Assembly (NCBI GenBank): GCA_963925735.1
Contig: CAWUUH010000048.1
Coordinates: 1-27,813, forward strand
Length of the DNA: 27,813 nucleotides
Source of the DNA: UBA4582 sp013204195
GTDB taxonomy: Bacteria > Pseudomonadota > Gammaproteobacteria > Pseudomonadales > Azotimanducaceae
Direction of reading: 5' to 3'
In this document: piece by piece, positions 24,259-27,813 of the stretch
Position numbering within the stretch: position 1 is the first letter of the stretch
Layout of the letters: each line of letters starts with the position of its first letter
Made by a program: the position numbers and the translations under genes
The notes under the pieces: generated by a model
The model's database searches: none
Told to the model about the DNA's origin: nothing
What the model saw: only the letters and a program-made list of their open reading frames with translations

Positions 24259-24289
24259 ATTATTGAAACCCATTGCAGGACTAGCCGTC

Positions 24290-25024
24290 ATGGTTGATAA
24301 CCGCAGCGATCTCGATTTGATTCCAGCTATCGCTCCAGCGAAAGATGAAGTTGCATCGTACCGGCGTAGTGGTCGTTCTGATGCGCCAAAGCAAAGTAAC
24401 TTCAACGGTATTCTGGTCTTTGCCCTGGTCCTGATGGCGATCGTCATGGGTGTCGGTGGTTTTGCCTTGTATCAAATTCAGCAGAAGCTAGATCAGTCAA
24501 ATCAGCTGTTGGATGAAGGCCAAAAAAGTATCCGTGACCTTAATGATCGGCTGGCAGCAACCGGCACTGATGTCTCGAAAACCCTACAGGTGATGCAGGC
24601 TCAGCAGAGTACTAATCTCGGTGAAATAGATAAGCTCTGGGCAGTAGCCTACCGTCAAAACCGGCCTCGGATTCAAACGATTGAAGAAACGCTGACGAAG
24701 CTGACGGCGATGGACAAGAAATTGGATGCGCAAATGGCGACTCAGGTGAGCAGTATTAACAAGGTTGCTGAACGCTTCGAAAAATTATCGGCGCAGATGA
24801 TCGCAGACAATAAAGAGCAATCTACTAGCATCGCACTGATTCGAGGACAATTTCAAAGCCAAAGCACGTCGTTGGAAGGTTCTCGTCTTAGTCTTTTAGC
24901 GTTGGGTAAGCAGGTGAAGGATGTGGAGGAGGCGATTGCTGTATTTGATCGATACCGGCAGCAAAACAACCAGCGTTTACTAGAGATTCAACGTCAATTG
25001 CAGGCTCAACCGCAGACCCCGTGA
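24290..25024 (+). CDS. Single-pass membrane protein with long coiled coil
   Basis: The 244-aa protein has a polar N-terminal tail of ~40 residues, one membrane helix (GILVFALVLMAIVMGVGGF, about residues 43-61) and then ~180 residues of heptad-like coiled coil (LDEGQKSIRDLNDRL, LTKLTAMDKKLDAQM, VAERFEKLSAQMI) ending in QLQAQPQTP. The order implies an inner-membrane anchor with a periplasmic coiled coil. An upstream in-frame start at 24224 is rejected because it would place the preceding terminator inside the gene. AGGA lies 9 nt before ATG 24290. I do not recognise a named family; similar proteins are annotated as hypothetical in marine gammaproteobacteria. Confidence 0.75.
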   Translation: MVDNRSDLDLIPAIAPAKDEVASYRRSGRSDAPKQSNFNGILVFALVLMAIVMGVGGFALYQIQQKLDQSNQLLDEGQKSIRDLNDRLAATGTDVSKTLQVMQAQQSTNLGEIDKLWAVAYRQNRPRIQTIEETLTKLTAMDKKLDAQMATQVSSINKVAERFEKLSAQMIADNKEQSTSIALIRGQFQSQSTSLEGSRLSLLALGKQVKDVEEAIAVFDRYRQQNNQRLLEIQRQLQAQPQTP

Positions 25025-25112
25025 TTGTCTCGGCGATTAGCAAGCAGACAGATTCAAATACCCACGGTAGCTAATAGCGTCGCCTTCAGAAGTTAGAACG
25101 TTGAAGGTTTAA

Positions 25113-25271
25113 CAGGCCGCTGTTCTCTGCGCGGCTAATTCAGGTTTTAATCTCATTGAAGCCGGTGCGCACAGGTCTTATTTCACCGGTATCCACGACG
25201 TTCAAGCAGTTGTCGAAGATCTAAGCATGGACGCTTTCCGCAGCCGCTTGAAGCATTACGCCAGCGTATAG
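25113..25271 (+). pseudogene. Possible fragment of an unidentified gene
   Basis: A frame of 52 codons opens after a TAA and ends in TAG. Its last ~45 residues look protein-like (GFNLIEAGAHRSYF; HDVQAVVEDLSMDAFRSRL), with balanced composition and amphipathic helix character, but there is no start codon near the beginning. It could be the eroded C-terminus of a gene whose 5' part was lost. The family is not recognised and chance cannot be excluded. The rest of 25025-25309 shows nothing else. Confidence 0.3.
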
Positions 25272-25309
25272 AATTAGCGGCAGCGTACAGATGCTCTGCT
25301 CCATTGAGG

Positions 25310-26065
25310 TTACTTGATCGTGTAACTAATACCGGAGGAAAACCCGACGTTAGTGCTTTCCAGGCCGAATTCTGGCTGAGAATCATACTTGTAGTCAGCG
25401 CTGAATTGCACCGCTAGATACTCGCTGAGTCGAGCTTTAAGGATGAGCAACATGATGCTGCGCATATCGGCAGGTTGATTTAAAGCCGGCTGTACATAGG
25501 CTGAGAGGCTTACGCTGGCATTCGGTACGATAGTCAATGGCATGGCCACCGTCACATACAAGTTGCCACGCCACAGGCGTTGAGATTGTTCGATATCGAC
25601 GTAACGTTCGTGCTCTCGAATCACGCCCATACCGAGTAAGCCACGTTGGTCCTGCTTGCCTTCGATCCACTCGTAACGATAGCCAGCGCCGAGCACCTCG
25701 CGCCGCTCGAGCTTTTTAAATATATCCTGAGAATACTGGCTGAAGATCTCTGCACCGTGAGATCCACTTAGTTTATGGGTGTAACGCAGGTGAGCAAAAG
25801 TGCTGTCCTCGCTCTTAACTTGATTGGTCTCGGCCACATCTACCGAGCCCACAAACAGCCACGTTGAGTCTTTCTGCCGGTGAATTGTGTGGTTCTGCAA
25901 TTTGAAGGCGCTCTGATCTTTGTTGCCAGATGACCCCTTGAAGTTGAAATTGAAGACGCTAAAGGTGCTGGCATCGAAGTTCGAGAAGTATTCGTCATGA
26001 ACGTCGACGATGGCATATGCGGGTAGTGCAACAAGAAAAACAGCAACAACGATAAATCTTTTCAC
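25310..26065 (-). CDS. Predicted outer-membrane beta-barrel protein, DUF481-like
   Basis: From GTG at 26065 the protein is 251 aa. It begins with a short Sec signal (VKRFIVVAVFLVALPAYA, cut before IVDVHDEYF). The rest is built of alternating strands with aromatic girdle residues (FSVFNFNFKGSSGN, FAHLRYTHKLSGSHGAEIF, REVLGAGYRYEWIEG, LYVTVAMPLTIVPNASVSL, GLESTNVGFSSGISYTIK), like the DUF481/YdiY group of outer-membrane proteins. An in-frame ATG at 26125 would add 20 non-signal residues; GAGAA lies 8 nt before the GTG, which decides the start. It stands alone between degraded DNA and tRNA-Gly. Function unknown. Confidence 0.7.
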   Translation of the reverse strand: MKRFIVVAVFLVALPAYAIVDVHDEYFSNFDASTFSVFNFNFKGSSGNKDQSAFKLQNHTIHRQKDSTWLFVGSVDVAETNQVKSEDSTFAHLRYTHKLSGSHGAEIFSQYSQDIFKKLERREVLGAGYRYEWIEGKQDQRGLLGMGVIREHERYVDIEQSQRLWRGNLYVTVAMPLTIVPNASVSLSAYVQPALNQPADMRSIMLLILKARLSEYLAVQFSADYKYDSQPEFGLESTNVGFSSGISYTIK

Positions 26066-26330
26066 GAACACAGTTCTCAGATTATTTAGGGCGACAGTGT
26101 ACCTGATTGGACCGCAATCATGCATGCCTTCTGCGCTGACAACAAAAGATGGATTCTTTTTGGCCGCTCGTACTGCTAGGTGGAGCGCTACAATTGAGGT
26201 GGCAACAGTGCATCGTGAAGAAGCCTAAGTGTTTACTGTGCTTTCTCGATGTCGTGGCGCTAAAAAGTTGGACGAATCGGGGAAAAGGTTATCCACCCAC
26301 AGTCTTCTAAGGATAGAATACGGCAGTGAC
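26066..26330. other. Non-coding gap before tRNA-Gly
   Basis: No gene is supported. A TAGAAT hexamer at 26314-26319 lies 11 nt before the tRNA and may be its -10 box; the -35 region (ATCCAC at 26291-26296) is poor. Confidence 0.4.
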
Positions 26331-26406
26331 GCGGGTGTAACTCAGTTGGTAGAGTACTAGCTTCCCAAGCTAGTTGTCGCGAGTTCGAATCTCGTCGCCC
26401 GCTCCA
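26331..26406 (+). tRNA. tRNA-Gly (anticodon CCC)
   Basis: The 76-nt sequence begins GCGGGTG and ends CGCCCGC-T-CCA, pairing over seven positions with one T-G. The D-arm has AACTCAGTTGGTAGAGT and the T-arm GAGTTCGAATC. The anticodon stem CTAGC/GCTAG closes TTCCCAA, giving anticodon CCC, which reads GGG, as in E. coli glyU. The CCA end is encoded. No integrase or phage gene lies directly next to it in this window, but its 3' side opens into gene-poor DNA. Confidence 0.96.
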
Positions 26407-26652
26407 TATAAATCAATGGGTTATGTTGAATCTTCCGACCGTAGTCTGTGGTATGACTTTCCGCAGAGTGCGCGGCGCACTCAAATTGAGATGTTGCCAA
26501 GGGCATCAACGAATACGGTAACCCAGACCAGCCACTTCCCCTTAATGACCTCCAAGCCGCTGATAGATCCCCGTGAGAGTGAGTTAGCGATATGCCAGGT
26601 GCCAAGTCCAGCCGGTCGTGGCGGCATACCTGAGAAGTTTGACTATATGTGA
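26407..26652. other. Gene-poor stretch after tRNA-Gly
   Basis: Open frames on both strands begin or end inside the tRNA and have no ribosome site or recognisable domain. I see no tRNA terminator, repeat of the tRNA 3' end, or regulatory element here. Confidence 0.5.
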
Positions 26653-26805
26653 ACAAATATTTGGGCCAGTCGCACCGAGTATGAAGCTGTGATGGCCGCA
26701 TGGTCACAAGAAGGTCAGGCGGTGCAAGCGGCTTTTGATGCCGTAGTCACCAGTAGTGCAGAGCAGACTTTTGAACTGGCGCCACGAATGTCGGCTTCAG
26801 AGTAA
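26653..26805 (+). pseudogene. Possible C-terminal gene fragment
   Basis: A frame of 50 codons after a TGA encodes a helical, Ala/Glu/Gln-rich stretch (TEYEAVMAAWSQEGQAVQAA, then FDAVVTSSAEQTFELAPRM) ending TAA at 26803-26805. It has no good start; GTG at 26689 and ATG at 26692 are possible but lack a ribosome site. A terminator follows 57 nt later on the same strand, as expected for a real gene end. This may be the remnant of a longer gene disrupted upstream. The family is not recognised. Confidence 0.35.
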
Positions 26806-26819
26806 AGATCAAATAACAA

Positions 26820-26852
26820 ATAACAGGCAGATAACAGGCCGATAACAGTCAG
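26820..26852 (+). repeat. Three 11-bp tandem repeats (ATAACAG-type)
   Basis: ATAACAGGCAG, ATAACAGGCCG and ATAACAGTCAG follow one another at exactly 11 bp, with a further ATAACAA at 26813-26819. The units lie on one face of the helix, between the gene fragment and the terminator. Confidence 0.7.
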
Positions 26853-26861
26853 GTAATATGA

Positions 26862-26904
26862 ACGACTAACACTGACATCGAGACTTCGGCGTTAGTCGTT
26901 TTTG
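26862..26904 (+). terminator. Rho-independent terminator with a long loop
   Basis: ACGACTAAC (26862-26870) pairs with GTTAGTCGT (26891-26899), followed by four T. The 20-nt loop could form a small inner stem. Orientation is plus; on the minus strand no T-run follows. Confidence 0.7.
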
Positions 26905-27023
26905 CTCAGTCCATTGCCACGCACCTTAATCTTCGCGAAATGGCATTGCCTAGCATGCTCATTCCCCTGAAACCGCTAATTTATCCAGCGATGACAGGAC
27001 TAATAACCTATGCTTATAGAGCA

Positions 27024-27386
27024 TTAGGAACCCGTGCTAGTTGTGGCTGTCGTTGCTGTCGTTGCTGTTGTTGCTGTTGTTGACGTAGTGGTTGTTGTCG
27101 GTGGAGTGGGTATCGGTAAGCTAGTCGTTTTTTTATCGGAGGCGCTAACGATGGCGCCTAATGCGATCGCACCAACACCCAAGGCTGCAGCTGTAGCGAC
27201 AGGCATGCCCGCTAATGTGTCAGCCGGCGCTGGGGTTGGCGCTTCTTCAGTGGCGGCCGAGGCTCCAGATACCAGAAAACTACCACACATTAATACAACC
27301 AGAGCGCTCCAGTATTTGCCGCTAGTGGTTTTTATGTGTGCGTTAGAATTTGAATAGTTGTCGCTTATGGATTTTTGATTATTCAA
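27024..27386 (-). CDS. Small exported Thr-rich protein resembling GfcA/YmcD
   Basis: The 120-aa product starts at TTG 27386 with GGGAG 6 nt upstream. It has a Sec signal (YWSALVVLMCGSFLVSGASA, about residues 25-44), a short Ala/Pro linker, a hydrophobic Ala/Gly segment (ATAAALGVGAIALGAIVSAS) and a Thr-rich tail of TTA repeats. The order signal, small hydrophobic stretch, poly-Thr matches E. coli GfcA, the first product of the group 4 capsule operon, whose own role is unclear. No gfcB-E or other capsule gene follows downstream (27023 to 26905 is non-coding). Similarity of such low-complexity sequence may be convergent, so I give no symbol. Confidence 0.6.
   Translation of the reverse strand: MNNQKSISDNYSNSNAHIKTTSGKYWSALVVLMCGSFLVSGASAATEEAPTPAPADTLAGMPVATAAALGVGAIALGAIVSASDKKTTSLPIPTPPTTTTTSTTATTATTATTATTSTGS
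27036..27085. repeat. 9-bp microsatellite in the Thr-rich tail
   Basis: Units of the type GTTGCTGTC / GTTGCTGTT repeat at 9 bp on the plus strand, encoding T-A-T on the minus strand. Multiples of 3 bp mean copy-number change would lengthen or shorten the tail without a frameshift. Confidence 0.65.
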
Positions 27387-27410
27387 CTTGGACTCCCGGT
27401 TCGATTGTTT

Positions 27411-27423
27411 ACCCAGTCTGGGT
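27411..27423. promoter_or_regulatory. Perfect 13-bp palindrome upstream of the GfcA-like gene
   Basis: ACCCAG-T-CTGGGT lies 25-37 bp before the TTG start, where a repressor could act. No promoter hexamers stand out around it. Confidence 0.35.
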
Positions 27424-27813
27424 CACGACACAATCTTACCGTCGCCTGCGCCTTTGAAAAGCCGAGATAGACGATCTATTGACTTGAAGCAAACTATTCC
27501 AAAAATACTAGAAATGCCCAGTGCTACTCAAATTTCACTCATCCAATATTGCCTAGCTGAGTCTGTTCAGTTGAGCGAGGGTGCGGTCTTTTGGTTCAGG
27601 CACTAATGAATGTAAGACGGATATCGTTGCCAGCGAAAATGAGTAGGGGGCTTAATGGTGTTGTTCAGCGCCAAGAAGGCCGCGCTGAAGCAGTCCTTCA
27701 GCCACTAAGACCTGCGCTATGAGACGCTAAGTTGGTGTTGTTCGCCCTCTTGATTGTTATCGTAAAATTCATGGGGCGAGATTGAGTGGTGGTTTTGCAT
27801 AGCTTTTGCGAAA
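27424..27813. other. Right end of window without a supported gene
   Basis: A TTG-started 72-codon frame (27388-27606, plus) has no ribosome site or recognisable domain. A hairpin GCTGAAG-CAGTC-CTTCAGC lies at 27684-27702, and GGTGTTGTTC occurs twice about 75 bp apart. Nothing here amounts to a gene, an RNA or a mobile element that I can name. Confidence 0.5.

Noticed and set aside
24224..24289. Upstream extension of the coiled-coil protein
   Set aside because: It would place a strong rho-independent terminator (24233-24258) inside the coding sequence; ATG at 24290 has its own ribosome site.
26289..26297. DnaA-box-like TTATCCACC near tRNA-Gly
   Set aside because: A single imperfect box without further boxes, an AT-rich unwinding region or dnaA/gidA-type neighbours is no evidence of an origin.
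26357..26707. Minus-strand 116-codon frame ending in ERATRFELATTSLGS
   Set aside because: That ending is the familiar false translation of the antisense strand of a tRNA gene; the frame runs into tRNA-Gly.
27034..27357. Plus-strand Val-rich frame (107 codons)
   Set aside because: It is the antisense of the Thr-repeat tail of the exported protein; it has no ribosome site and starts in the repeat.
27388..27606. Plus-strand 72-codon frame with TTG start
   Set aside because: No ribosome site, no domain, overlaps the presumed promoter and palindrome of the divergent gene.

Overview
The window reads as chromosomal DNA of a Gram-negative gammaproteobacterium, probably an aerobic, marine-type relative of Pseudomonas/Cellvibrio. 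Grounds: the nadC-ampD-ampE cluster, a homodimeric-type aceE with a two-lipoyl-domain aceF, groESL, a YajQ protein, a tandem UspE and gammaproteobacterial tRNAs. No genus can be named from this sequence alone. Most genes are ordinary housekeeping genes on intact frames with good ribosome binding sites.

Layout. (1) 1-1216: the end of an integrated element. A tyrosine recombinase runs off the left edge, followed by phased TAGGATTA repeats and a tRNA-Thr(CGT) whose 3' end lacks the encoded CCA. (2) 1285-7083: cell envelope and peptidoglycan recycling. An O-antigen-ligase-like membrane protein is followed by nadC with a retropepsin-like protease on the minus strand, then ampD, a 12-bp tandem repeat, ampE and an overlapping BtuF-like binding protein. 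(3) 7177-11664: the pyruvate dehydrogenase pair aceE-aceF, with no lpd. (4) 11730-15588: a cobalamin adenosyltransferase and a degenerate REC-GGDEF protein (minus), then yajQ and ampG (plus), then an alkyltransferase-like repair protein (minus). (5) 15643-17951: groES-groEL with a perfect CIRCE operator on a sigma70-type promoter and a clear terminator. (6) 18168-21673: a fused enoyl-CoA hydratase/3-hydroxyacyl-CoA dehydrogenase and an amidohydrolase. (7) 21715-25024: a lipoprotein-UspE pair (minus), then a stand-alone membrane domain of the PuuD urate hydroxylase family and a coiled-coil membrane protein. (8) 25025-27813: gene-poor. It holds two apparent gene fragments, a DUF481-like outer-membrane protein, tRNA-Gly(CCC), 11-bp phased repeats with a terminator, and a small Thr-rich exported protein resembling GfcA.

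Functional links: AmpG (import of anhydromuropeptides), AmpD (their hydrolysis) and AmpE form the peptidoglycan-recycling set, with no ampR/ampC beside them. The BtuF-like protein and the PduO-type adenosyltransferase imply uptake and use of cobalamin. A catalytically dead-looking REC-GGDEF protein lies divergent from YajQ, whose family binds cyclic-di-GMP.

I see no strong evidence of a wholly new multi-gene system. The most worthwhile leads are the element junction at tRNA-Thr with its phased repeats, the doubly degenerate REC-GGDEF protein next to yajQ, the stand-alone PuuD-type membrane domain, the unusual AceF linker, and the decayed region around tRNA-Gly.
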